Source of the DNA: Bathynomus jamesi
Taxonomy: Eukaryota; Arthropoda; Malacostraca; Isopoda; Cirolanidae
DNA: 64,000 bases
Direction: 5' to 3'
Assembly (NCBI GenBank): GCA_023014485.1
Contig: JAJOZX010001568.1
Coordinates: 228,501-292,500, forward strand
The position numbers and the translations under genes were made by a program. Numbering within the stretch: the stretch's first letter is position 1; the number at the start of each line of letters is the position of its first letter. This document shows positions 42,918 to 53,344 of this stretch, one piece after another. The notes beneath the pieces are model-generated. The model saw only the letters and a program-made list of their open reading frames with translations, ran no database searches and was not told where the DNA came from.

Positions 42918-43004
42918 TGTGTGTGTGTGTGTGTTTACCCATAACTACGCACCTGCATACGTGTATACTGTACATTAGGCCGGGTCGAAAATGGGAAATT
43001 TTTT

Positions 43005-43296
43005 ATTTCTTAAAAAGTACACTATGTAAGAAGTTTCATTTTATCATCTTAACAAAATATTAAAATATCAAGCATGTGCTACCCCTGCTACCCTAGCACA
43101 TACCCCCCCCCCTTTTTTTACCCTCATATTTGCATATATTTAAATGGGCAAAAATGTTATTTCTTAAAAACTACACTATGTGAGAAGGATTTTTTTATCA
43201 CTTGAACAAAATATTAAAAACTCAAGCATGTGCTACCCTACTACCCCTATCACATGCCCCTCCTCCCTTTTTTACCTTCATATTTGCATATGTTTA
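43005..43296 (+). repeat. Subterminal tandem repeat of T1 (two units, about 140-155 bp)
   Basis: Each unit reads ATTTCTTAAAAA(G/C)TACACTAT, AACAAAATATTAAAA, CAAGCATGTGCTACCC, then TTTTTTACC and CATATTTGCATAT. Such subterminal repeats are commonly transposase-binding regions; that role here is inference. Confidence 0.85.
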
Positions 43297-43471
43297 GTGT
43301 TGTTTTATGGTACATGATAAGTTGTTTGTTTAATGCTTGATATTTTTGTTTCATATAAATAGAAATAATTTTTCAGATAAATAGAAATAATTTGCATTTG
43401 CTTTAATTATAATTTGAATTATCATAAATTATAAATTACATATAATTTGATTTTACTTCTGAATATAAACT

Positions 43472-43669
43472 ATGGCTACTAGAAGCAAGTCCTCAAATGC
43501 AGCCTTTGGATATCCTACGGAATTCCCAGCAGCCATGACTCCTTCAAAAGCAGATGTTGTGAGACACTATCTTTTTGTGCGGCGTCGTGAAGAAGCTAAA
43601 TCAAAAGGATCAGCAACTGCTAATGATTGTTACAGGGTTGTTGTAAAAGATATTGAAGACATTTAGATG
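43472..43669 (+). pseudogene. T1 transposase-like gene, piece 1 (amino end)
   Basis: Starts at ATG 43472: MATRSKSSNAAFGYPTEFPA, then PSKADVVRHYLFVRRREE. The corresponding start of the T2 protein (ELPTAGDLLRYGLLRREMSE) has the same spacing of (S/T)xxDxxRxxL...RRE. The frame is cut at about 43670 by insertion of a non-LTR element and resumes at 46350. Confidence 0.75.
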
Positions 43670-46349
43670 AAATTTTCTTTTCCTACGATTAACACCAAAG
43701 TCATCTTAGTCATTCTATTACCATACCCACTCGAGTCTACAGCTATGGCAATCGAATAACAGAATCTACGATTGATAATATATTTGTAAATAGCAATGCC
43801 CTTGTAAACTCTGGAATTATAACCACTAACATCAGTGATCATTTTCCTACTTACGCTATATTCAATAACATTGTTCAGGTTGCGGACAAAACAATTATTG
43901 ATTACAGAATATTCTCAGAGGTTAACAAAAGAAAATTTATTGGGGCAGTAGAAAATACTCGACTTGACTGTGACGAACCTTCAAATGACCCAGATCATAT
44001 GTTTCAGTTCTTCTATGACACCTTATTCCATATTTTTAATATTTGCTTTCCTTTAAGGAGAAAAACAGTCGCCCAAAAGGGTCGCAAATCCATGGATCAC
44101 TCCAGGAATTATCACTTCAATAAAGAATAGAGATAAATTATTCAAATTGCAATTGCAGAGCAAAATTCCTAAAATACAATATACTCAATAGTCAATACAG
44201 AAACAAATTAACTAAAATAATCAAAATTGCAAAATATAACTATTATAACAATCAATTTTCCAAACATAAAGGAGACATGAAAAACACTTGGACAACCATA
44301 AACAATCTTCTCGGAAAACAAATTAAGAAAAATTCAATAGAGAAATTAAATGTTGATAATAAAGAAATCACTGATGATACTGCTATTGCAGACTCTTTAA
44401 ATGCACATTTTACTTCAATAGCGGATAAGCTTCGCTCACAATTACTAAATAATGATCACTCACCTCTAGAATATATGCCACCCAGCCCACTAAATTCATT
44501 TTCTTTTGTTCCTGCTACCTCTACTGAGGTCCAGAATATTATTGGTAAATTAAAAAATACAAAAAATAACATTCATAACATTCCTGTACCTATATTGTAA
44601 CTTGTTGAAGATAAGATATCTGTAACTTTGGCTAAAATTATCAATCAAAGTATTCCCAAAGGAATATTCCCATCAATGCTAAAAACTGGTTGTATAACAC
44701 CCCTTTTTAAAGGGGGTGATCCTACACTAGCAACAAATTACAGGCCGGTGTGTTCATTATCTGTGTTCAGCAAAGTTTTTGAAAAAATTGTAAAAAGTAG
44801 AATGCAGCGATATTTAGAATCCGACAATTTATTATCTCCAAATCAATATGGCTTCCGTAATAATAGAACAACGGAAATTGCTATTTTAAATCTTATGGAA
44901 AATGTAAATACAGCTAAGGAGAACAAAGAAATAATGATATCAATATTTATGGATTTGAGTAAGGCGTTTGATGTAATAGACCATAATATTCTACTTAATA
45001 AATTGTATTGTTACGGCTTTAGAGGAGCAATCAGTGATTTGTCCAATAGATATAATTTTGTATCAGTAAATAAAGTTTGCTCCACTAAAGCGCTTGTCAA
45101 ACATGGTGTGCCACAGGGCTCAGTTCTGGGTCCACTGTCATTTTTATTATATATAAATGACCTTCCACGTTCATCTGATATACTGAACTTCATAATGTTT
45201 GCAGATGATACAACTCTCTTTTTCTTGCAAAGCTGTTAAATACAGCTAAGAATATATTTCATTCAGAATTCATCAGTGTCATGAAATGGTTGACCACCAA
45301 TAAACTCTTCCAAATACCACTAAAACAAATTTCATGATTTTTACTAATAAAAGAAATGTATATCTTGATGAACTTAATGTTAATGAAATCGCCATAAAGG
45401 AGTGTACTGTAACAAAATTTCTTGGTGTAATGCTAGATAAGAATTTGCAGTGGAGTGATCATATAAATTATATCGCGAAAAAGATTTCAAGGAGCGTTGC
45501 TATAATGTTTAAACTTAGAAATGTAGTCCCTAAACAAGTTTTATTGACTCTTTATCATACTCTCGTTCTTCCTTATATAACATACTGCACCCTTGTTTGG
45601 GGAAACTCCGCTAAAAACGCATTAAATGGTATCTTTGTCATCCAAAAACGAGCAATAAGGTTATTATCTGATGCTGATTTCCTTGATCACTCTAGTGCAT
45701 TATTTAAAGAGCTAAACCTACTAAAGCTGAACGATATACCCAAACTGGCACATTTTATTTTTATTTACAAGTGTAAGAGCAAAATCATTAATTTGCAATG
45801 GGTAAATAGATACTTTTAACTCATCAAGAAATCCACTCGTATCAGACCAAAAAGAGAGCAAAGCTTGTTATACCTCAATTTAGATTGTCTTCATCTCAAA
45901 AACTACCCATTTTCATTGGATTGAAACTATGGAATGACTTGCATGCCGATATAAAAAATATTGCGAATGTATATTTGTTTAAAACCAAGTTGAAATCCCG
46001 ATTAATAATGGCATACTAACAAAAATCTTGGATTAATGTCCACTAATATTGTTTAATATTGTCCATTAATATTGTTTAAGATTGAAATACAGGTTTAACT
46101 ATTAATAATGCTTATTTACTTAATTATTTATTTATTATTATTAATTTATAACAGCTAGCTGCTTATTTTTAATAAGAGCCCAGTAAAGCCTAAAGCTTTA
46201 GGGCCAAATTAAATTAAAAAAATAAATAAATAAATAAAAATAAATAGTCGAGCTTCACAATTATTCATGTCATTGTAAAAATTGCAAAGTGTAAAAAGAC
46301 TACTGTATTTATTTTATTATTAATAAAGGTTATTCAATTCAATTCAATT
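43670..46349 (+). mobile_element. Non-LTR retrotransposon, family B, inserted in T1
   Basis: A 2.7-kb element from late endonuclease to a (TTCAA)n tail (46330-46349). Sequence from 46140 repeats the tail at 35722-35915. The T1 coding sequence stops at its left edge and restarts directly after the tail, which fixes the boundaries to a few bases. Its endonuclease start is missing (5' truncated). Confidence 0.9.
43740..45819 (+). pseudogene. Endonuclease-RT of family B element in T1, frameshifted
   Basis: Pieces in order: endonuclease end with NRITESTIDNIFVNSNALVN and TTNISDHFPTYAIF (43750-43865); a linker with stops (43870-44276); 44277-44600 with WTTINNLLGKQIKKNS and LNAHFTSIADKLR; then 44628-45239 with TGCITPLFKGGDPTLATNYR, NQYGFRNNRTTEIAI and MDLSKAFDVIDHNIL. 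That last piece also carries KHGVPQGSVLGPLSFLLYIN and catalytic MFADDTTLF. The end, 45334-45819, has TKFLGVMLDKNLQWSDHINY and LVLPYITYCTLVWGNS. At least four breaks interrupt it. Palm catalytic residues are intact. L2/CR1/Jockey-type by layout, clade not resolved. Confidence 0.9.
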
Positions 46350-47111
46350 ATTCAAATCTATCTTAAAGTCAGTCGAATAATAGAAGCAGCCTCAAAATCG
46401 AACAAGGTGCCGTTACATCGAAGAAATGAAAGTTTTGCTTTAAAAGTAGCTCAGTATGATGAAATGTTTGATATAGCTTCTTGGGAATGTTATGATAAGG
46501 GAATTGATAGGAAATCTTGCAGGTGTAAGGATAAAATACCAATGGCAGAATGGGAGTCTTTTGTGGGTCAAAAACAAAGAAAAAATCAGTTAGGACCAAT
46601 TGATCGCATAGCTAGTTCAACAAAGAAGAGACCTTTAGCAAGAGCCCAAGAAGCACAAAACCGTCAACTGAAAGCACAAGAAGAAATGACTGAAGCCACC
46701 AATGTTTTACCATCGGAAATTATAGAAAATACCAAAGAAGACATGGATGTAGATTCAGAGAGTCAGGATGTAGATTATGAGGCCGATTTAGAATTGACTG
46801 AGAATATTCAGAACAGGCACTTCTATAAAAACCTAGCATTAACAGCAGATCGTTATCGTGTATGTTGTACAGCTGCAGCTGCAATAATCAATGCAGCTTT
46901 AAAAGATATGGGGATCCTTAACAACACCAACATGATTGACAGAAAGAAATTAGAAAGAAAAAGAAATCGCATGGGTGGAACAAATACTTTTAGGTCTAAA
47001 TCCGAAAATCTGAAGATGGAGTGCCTTGGATTTGATGGAAGGAAAGATAACACATTAACTAAAAGTGGAAAGATAAAAGAAGAACACTATGTTATTGTGA
47101 AAGAACCTGGA
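46350..47111 (+). pseudogene. T1 transposase-like gene, piece 2 (Cys region, linker, first acidic motif)
   Basis: The frame is open from the end of the inserted element. It shows QYDEMFDIASWECYDKGIDR, then KSCRCKDKIPMAEWESFVGQ, matching the T2 segment KLVDILTCHC...IDCSCRSVQKIPVQELAFIK: a Cys-containing region followed by a basic KIP(V/M)xE motif. An acidic linker follows (ENTKEDMDVDSESQDVD), then a conserved block with ECLGFDGRKDNTLTKSGKIK and EEHYVIVKEPG, equivalent to T2 FFDGKRDDTKV...EEHYTVCNEPG. The Asp in FDGRKD is a candidate catalytic residue. It is interrupted after EPG by a second non-LTR element. Confidence 0.8.
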
Positions 47112-48947
47112 GTACCCCTGTAGTAGCAAAGAAAATAAAAACTACAGCATTTTTTGATAGAGAAGAAAATGACCAAGACAGACCATTATTGGAAGATATA
47201 CAAATAACCACTAGAGATATACAACAGGCAATAACAGAGCTACCGGGGAGTTCAGCCCCTGGTCCAGATGGAATTGGAGCCAAGATTCTTAAGGAATGCA
47301 AACATACTTTATCTCTGCCTTTGAAAATCCTGTGGAGATCCTCACTAGACACCAGTAGAATACCACCAATCATGAAACAAGCAAATATTACCCCAATCTA
47401 CAAAGGAGGCAAAAGAAAGGAAGCCAAGAACTATAGACCCATATCTTTGACTTCCCATATTATTAAAATATTTGAGAAAGTCCTGAAAAGGCACATTGTC
47501 AGTTTTATAGAAAATGAACATCTCTTAGAAGACTTTCAACATGGCTTCAGACACAAGAGATCCTGCCTTACTGAACTTATAGACCATTGCAATACAATCC
47601 TACAATACTTGGGAGAAAACCACAATGTTGATGTCATCTATCTAGACTTTGCAAAAGCTTTTGACAAGGTTGACCATGGTATATTATTCCATAAACTAAA
47701 AGAACTTGGTATTTGTGGAAAAGTAGGAAAATGGATCCATGCCTTTCTCTCTGACAGAAAACAAATAACAACTGTAAATGGAGCAAGATCTATAGAAAAA
47801 GAAATGATTAGTGGAGTGCCGCAAGGCACAGTACTAGGACCAATTCTATTCATTATAATGCTAAACAATATAAACTGTAACCTAGGAAGCTCTCTCCTGT
47901 CATTCGCAGATGATACCAGAATACTAAGACCAATTACAGAAAAAGAAGACTGTGTAGAGCTACAAAAAGATCTACAAACTATATATGCATGGGCAGATGC
48001 AAACAATATGGCCTTCAATGAAGACAAATTTGAACTAATTAAGTATGGACCAAATAAATACCTGAAAGAACAATTCAACTACACTGGACCCACAGGAAAA
48101 GATATTGCACAAACTGATCATGTCAGGGATCTAGGGATTATATTATCTGAAGATGCAACATTCAACAGGCACATTGACAAAGTAACCTCATCATGCAAAC
48201 AACTAATAGGATATATACTGAGGACATTCAGAACTAGGGACAGTATGACCATGCTTACCCTGTGGAAATCACTTGTCCTTCCACGCATTGACTACTGCTC
48301 TCAATTATGGTTTCCCCACAAACAGAATGAATTGCAAAAAATTGAGGGCCTACAAAGAACCTTTACCTCGTATATTAAACAACCTGATGGGCAACAGGTG
48401 AGTAAAAACAAATTAAACTACTGGGATAGGCTTAGAGGCCTCAACCTTTATTCCATAGAGAGAAGGTTTGAGAGATACATCCTAATCTACACCTGGAAAA
48501 TTCTAGAAGGGCTTTTAGTTGCCCCCAATACTGAACCAATTGTGCCCACCTTAACAAGAACTGGCAGAATGTGTAAAAAATATCACCTCCCACCAAACAG
48601 TCGGAGAAGGATTCAAACCCTTCAATATAATAGTATCTCTAGGCAGGGTTCTCGCCTGTTTAACTCCTTGCCTCAGTACCTTAGAGATATAAGTGCAGTC
48701 CCAGTAGATACTTTTAAAAAACACTTGGACATGTTTTTAGCCAACATACCCGACCAACCCACAGTGTCAGGGTATTCCTCTGCCAGACCAGCCCCCACAA
48801 ATTCAATAGGGGACCAAATCGTATGGCAGGAGCAAGAGAAAAGAAGGGTGGCGACCCCGTCGTGGCCCCGCCTCAGGAGGCGCTGAGTGGACTTCGTGGG
48901 AGCAGCGCACCCTTGAGGCAGAAGCGCTTTAAGGTAAATTTAAGGTA
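47112..48947 (+). mobile_element. Non-LTR retrotransposon, family A, copy 3, inserted in T1
   Basis: Interrupts T1 between the EEHY...KEPG motif and the following TPDNGT. It ends in a short tandem tail of about two units of TTTAAGGTAAA (48928-48947). It is 5' truncated, with no endonuclease, but its remaining ORF is open, so it is the best-preserved member of family A here. Confidence 0.9.
47189..48886 (+). CDS. Reverse transcriptase of family A non-LTR element, open frame, 5' truncated
   Basis: 565 codons without interruption; the frame may enter from upstream of 47189, so the start is arbitrary. Fingers: GSSAPGPDGIGAKILKECK, ITPIYKGGKRKEAKNYRPIS and FQHGFRHKRSCLTELIDHCN. Palm: IYLDFAKAFDKVDHGILFHK, SGVPQGTVLGPILFIIMLNN and catalytic LLSFADDTRIL. 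Thumb: HVRDLGIILSEDATFNRHID, LWKSLVLPRIDYCSQLW. The terminal domain has GSRLFNSLPQYLRDISAV and IPDQPTVSGYSS, the family signature. RT residues all look intact, but without an endonuclease and 5' end it is unlikely to be autonomous. Confidence 0.9.
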   Translation: MEDIQITTRDIQQAITELPGSSAPGPDGIGAKILKECKHTLSLPLKILWRSSLDTSRIPPIMKQANITPIYKGGKRKEAKNYRPISLTSHIIKIFEKVLKRHIVSFIENEHLLEDFQHGFRHKRSCLTELIDHCNTILQYLGENHNVDVIYLDFAKAFDKVDHGILFHKLKELGICGKVGKWIHAFLSDRKQITTVNGARSIEKEMISGVPQGTVLGPILFIIMLNNINCNLGSSLLSFADDTRILRPITEKEDCVELQKDLQTIYAWADANNMAFNEDKFELIKYGPNKYLKEQFNYTGPTGKDIAQTDHVRDLGIILSEDATFNRHIDKVTSSCKQLIGYILRTFRTRDSMTMLTLWKSLVLPRIDYCSQLWFPHKQNELQKIEGLQRTFTSYIKQPDGQQVSKNKLNYWDRLRGLNLYSIERRFERYILIYTWKILEGLLVAPNTEPIVPTLTRTGRMCKKYHLPPNSRRRIQTLQYNSISRQGSRLFNSLPQYLRDISAVPVDTFKKHLDMFLANIPDQPTVSGYSSARPAPTNSIGDQIVWQEQEKRRVATPSWPRLRRR

Positions 48948-49905
48948 AATATCACACCAGATAATGGAACTGCTTGCTGCATAGCAGAAGAGTTGATAAC
49001 TATTATTACAGACTCGAACAGCACAGATACTATCAAAGCTTTACCGTGTGATGGTACTCCTGTAAATACAGGAAAAATTGGTGGAGCCATAAAATTGGTT
49101 GAAATTCATCTCAACAGACCAGTGCAGTGGTTGGTGCGCCTCTTGCATTTGAATGAGCTGCCTTTTATGCACGTCTACAAAGCCATTGATGGTAAAACAA
49201 CAGGTCCAAATACTTTTGTGGGTTCAATTGGGAATAAACTGAAAACAGATTTAACAAAATTGGAGGTAGTCAAATATTCTCGCGTAAAGGAAACATTAAA
49301 GAAATTCCAGCAAATGTTGTGAAGGCGCTAAACAGTGATCAAAGATATCTCTATGATATGTGTCTGGCAGTGCAAACTGGAGACACTTCTCAAGATCTGT
49401 CCACTCGATCCCCAGGTACCTTTCACCATGCTCTCTGGCTAACTCTAGACAACAGGGTCCTTCGATTATACATCTCAACGCCAAACCCCATAAAAACATT
49501 CAAGATATAGTCAAGATTAATATGCAGTTCTATGCTTCAGGATGGTTTTGGATAAAATCTCATCCTAATGTAACTGATGGTGCATATAACTTTTGGCATT
49601 TAATGTGCTTGCTTCGAAATTTAGATGAACAATATGGATCAATCATAGAACTAGTATTAAAGAATAACGCCTACTTTGCCCACCTAGAAAATATACCCAT
49701 ATCAATGGTAACTGACAAGAGACTAAAATTTAGCGAGCAAGCTATTTAGAAAATCATCCTTTCAAGAACAGGATTTTCTGGTACCAGAAACTTTGGGTTG
49801 CCTCGAACCCTCAATTTCCAATCTACTGACTACACCGAGATGATCGATTGGCAAAAAGAGATCATTACTCCTTTACCGCTGCTAAACAATTTTAGTGACG
49901 ATAAG
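48948..49905 (+). pseudogene. T1 transposase-like gene, piece 3 (second acidic motif and core), frameshifted
   Basis: Resumes with TPDNGTACCIAEELI, then IKALPCDGTPVNTGKIGGAI, HLNRPVQWLVRLLHLNELPF and KAIDGKTTGPNTFVGSIG. These match T2 LLAIGGDSTNVNTGWEGGV, LSRKLVWIVYDLHTGELSF and TALDGKTL in order and spacing. A frame change before 49300 leads to NVVKALNSDQRYLYDMCLAV and LWLTLDNRVLRLYIST (T2: HSRWVTTALRFGRLWIS). Another near 49500 leads to VKINMQFYASGWFWIKSHPN. After a stop at 49747 protein-like sequence continues to 49905 (DWQKEIITPLPLLNNFSDDK). Cut there by T2. Confidence 0.8.
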
Positions 49906-49914
49906 CTACTACAG

Positions 49915-52900
49915 TAGGGTGTGTCAGTTTTAGGGAGCAAAGTGAAATCTTTAGATTTTCAAAGACTACTAGTGACCAAATGATGCATTTATATGTGCTA
50001 AATCTTAATATGGCTTTAAAATCTAGATTTGACCAATTCTAGCTATTTATATTTGAAGTTGAAGTTTACGAAAAATCAGCAATTTTAGCAAGTACATACA
50101 ATTAAAGACATTTTGATTATATCATGTTTCATTATTAAAACTTAGAAATATAGATATGTTTCTTGAACTTTGCCAATGATGCCATGTCTGCCTTGCTCTT
50201 GTTCCTGGACATGAGCTCCCTACTGGCCACCTGGTCACTGATGTACGCCTCCCTCCTCTCTTGTGAGTAAACATGTTGTGCTGCTTCAGTTGTCATCCTT
50301 ACACACCTCTCTACTGACTGTGTGTGTGAGGGTCATGCAGGAACTTCCATTGGTCTATCCAGAAACTCCTTGATTGCAGCAGTGGTGAGGGAGCAGGCCA
50401 GAGGAGGCTCACTCACGCCAGAGTTCCAGTCAATAAGCTCCGAGAGTTTGGTGGCATCTGGGTTGATGTCAGGAGCCTTCCTGGGTCTGACACTGCAGTC
50501 TCCTACCTGTGTGTCCTCATCTCCTTCACCTCTGATTTCCAGTATCCTCTTCACTGCCTCCCTCCTCTCCTCCCCCACCTCACTGCACAGCATGGCCTGG
50601 AGCACAGCCTCAGAGTGTGCATACCAGGCTGATCTCTTCACTGAAGGCATCACTATTCCTATCACCTCCTTCTTCTGACTTCTGAGCAGCTCCAGCTGGT
50701 ACGGTACATGCCTGGGATCCTCCACCCAGCTGTGATTTAACTTGATGTTGAACCAGTTTGGCATGTAGACTCCCACTATGAATTCCACAATTATCCTCAG
50801 ATTCTTCAGGTTCCTACCCTTCAGCCCATGTTTGGAAATCCACAATCTGCCGAACCTTAGAGCCGTGGTGACCCACCTACTGTGACAGACTGGCCCAATC
50901 TCCAGGAGAGCTAGCCTCTGAGGTACCTCTTCCGATCTGATGGCAGTGATGATTCTGTAGCCATATGATTGGTCTGTGCTGAGGTCCTTGACTACCTCCT
51001 GACTGAGATGGGGTAGAGGAGGACCAACAGTGATCCTCGTGAAGTTTGGGTTGATCTCCAACTCAGTGGCAGTGTCTAACATCTTCCCTAGGGGCCAAGA
51101 CCACTTCTTGTTGCTCAATGTCTTGCCATCCAGTGCAGTCACCAGGTGTCTGAAACTCAGCTCCCCAGTGTGTAAGTCATAGACAATCCACACCAACTTC
51201 CTGCTAAGCTTGGCCCCGACATAATGCATTACTCCTCCCTCCCAGCCAGTATTCACATTAGTACTGTCACCTCCTATGGCCAAAAGGGTCTGATCTGCTC
51301 CTCTCTCTCTTAGCCACTTCACCAGATGATCAGCAATGACCTCAGCATGAATTCTCTCCTCTGCAGATTCCTCTGGTACAAAATGCCACAAATATTTCCC
51401 ACCTGGTTCATTGCACACTGTGTAGTGTTCTTCCTTAATGAGGCCAGGAAACTGCCTGTCACTGCCCTCAGCTTCCATCATCACTTTGGTGTCATCTCTT
51501 TTCCCATCAAAGAAGATAGAGGTGATGCCATTTTCCCTAATCTTTTCATCAAACTTCTTGACCAGCTCCTTAGTCAGTCTCTCCTGAGCCCTCCTCACCT
51601 TATTGTGGTCAATCACCAGTGTTGTGTCAAACTCTGTGATAAGACCAGCATCAATCCAGGCAGCAGTGGCAATCTCTGCAGTCTCTCTCAGCCCAGTGTG
51701 ATGTCTCAAGCTAGCCAGAGCTATGTTGTTGATATCTTTAGTGTTGTATTTCTTCTTCTTAGCTACAGGCAAGGAAGAAATTGTCGCAGCCTCTGGTATG
51801 AAGTCTTCGTCCTCCTCTCTCTTCCCTGCCTCCTCCAGTATATCTCCAGTCTCCTCCAACTCCATCTCCAGCAGTGACTCCTTCCTCAACTCCTCTTCTT
51901 TCTTGGCTGACTCCTCTACCTTCCTCCTCCTCCACTTCTCCTCGGCCTTCCTTCTCTGCTCCTGTCTCTGCAGCACTGATTCCTGTCTCATGGTCTCAGG
52001 GTGATCAGCTAGACCCATCTGGTGTGCCCCCACACTTCCCACCTTTTCTCTCTGACCTTTAATGAAGGCAAGCTCCTGCACTGGTATCTTCTGCACGCTC
52101 CTGCAGCTGCAGTCAATGTGAACCTCACTGTTGCAGACAGGGTTGCACCCAAGCTCACTGCAGCTCCTGATCACACAGTGACAGGTCAGGATGTCCACCA
52201 GTTTGTTCAGTTTCATCATGAACCTATCTTTGACCTCTAGCTTCACATTGCCAATGGACACTTTCACTGCTTCATCCCACAGTGCCTTCACTTTAGCTCT
52301 GATCCTGACCTCAGTGTTGATTACAGGTCCTGTGAATAGAGCGTTGGCCTTTCTCCACTGAGCCAGTAGCCCTGGAACAATGCCATTGTTAATCAGGTCA
52401 TTAACTGGGTAAATCCTCCTGTCTTCCTCACTCATCTCTCTCCTCAATAAACCATACCTCAGCAGATCTCCGGCTGTGGGCAGCTCAGCAGGGGGAAGTT
52501 CCCTCCCAGTCCCTACCAAATGATTTAGGTGACAACTTGATTTGCTTCGGGTTCTGATTTCTTTCTGACTCATCCTGTGGACCTGTGAACAAAAGAAATG
52601 TCATTGAAATTTGGATAGGCCTACTGATTATGATTACATAAAATTAAGTTAATTGAAATTCTTAATATCTTCCTATAAGCTCGGATAAAAGGTTGTGTTG
52701 TTATAGGTACAAGACTTAATTATTCAAAGTAATGACAATTTCATATATCTATCATATCAAAATATACAGAAAGTTTGGGTCACACATAACATTTCGAATA
52801 ATTTGAATTACACAATATTTACATTACGAAGTAATCAAAATTGTCAAACAGGAGGGAAAACACGCATTCACAATCAAAACTCCAGCATTTGTGACTATGT

Positions 52901-53144
52901 GAAACTTAGAAACCATACTGCACACCAAAAATAACCAAAGTTGACCACACATATCAATGGCACATTGATATACGATGCTACAGTCATATTTAGGTTATAT
53001 TTCAAACCTTTATGGTCAAATATAAGTAGGTAAATGGCTTTTTTAAACAACACTAAAGATATTTCTAAGTTTGCTAGATAATATGACATCATTTGAGCAT
53101 TAGTAGTTTTGAACTGTTGACTTTATTAAAATTGATATACCCTA
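49915..53144 (-). mobile_element. T2: transposon of the same family, nested in T1
   Basis: 3230 bp bounded by TAGGGTGTGTCAGTTTTA (left) and, inverted, TAGGGTATATCAATTTTA (right), with weaker inverted similarity for about 100 bp inward (shared CAAATGATG). Directly outside both ends is CTACTACAG (49906-49914 and 53145-53153), an exact 9-bp target duplication. It lies in antisense orientation inside the coding sequence of T1, which continues on the far side. Its single gene is clearly more GC-rich than all the surrounding sequence, while its own ends are AT-rich. Confidence 0.9.
50135..52573 (-). CDS. T2 transposase-like protein, about 811 residues with one in-frame stop
   Basis: From ATG at 52573 the frame is open for 746 codons to TGA (50335-50333). 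In the same frame 65 more codons follow to TAA at 50135. The extra part carries PSHTQSVERCVRM, the counterpart of T1 FPCHSQSVERAVNL, so the real protein includes it and the TGA is probably a recent nonsense change. Visible features: a Cys cluster at residues 131-157 (CHC, C138, C143, C147, CSC); a basic/acidic coiled-coil stretch at about 200-250; FFDGKRDDT (D356); EEHYTVCNEPGGKY (381-394); IGGDSTNVNTG (D436); ALDGKT (D482); CHSRWVTT (563-570); E597. Asp-Asp-Glu in an RNase H-like fold (D356, D436, E597) is my suggestion for a catalytic triad and is unproven. I recognise the family as widespread and usually unnamed. Confidence 0.75.
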
Positions 53145-53153
53145 CTACTACAG

Positions 53154-53344
53154 GCACGATGTAAGCCACTGGAGATAGTTTCTTTTCCATGCCACAGTCA
53201 AAGTGTGGAAAGGGCAGTGAACCTAGTAACAAAGGCATGTCAGGAAAGAATAGGATATGACAACCATCAAAAGTTTATCTTAAATTCATTAGAATCAAGG
53301 CGAAAAATGCCCAAGTTTGAATGGAAGGCCCATTGGAATGAGTA
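53154..53344 (+). pseudogene. T1 transposase-like gene, piece 4 (carboxy end)
   Basis: Directly after the right target duplication of T2 the frame reads PLEIVSFPCHSQSVERAVNL, then VTKACQERIGYDNHQKF and RRKMPKFEWKAHWNE, and stops at about 53344. It aligns with the T2 segment MEVPA-stop-PSHTQSVERC. This is the strongest single proof that T2 is an insertion within T1. The remaining 53345-53740 is the non-coding right end of T1. Confidence 0.8.

Noticed and set aside
50333..50335. In-frame TGA as a selenocysteine codon
   Set aside because: The aligned T1 residue is not Cys, and there is no reason to expect a selenoprotein insertion signal in a transposon gene.
51326..52240. Plus-strand frames of 60-183 codons opposite the T2 gene
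   Set aside because: Antisense shadows of the long T2 coding frame.
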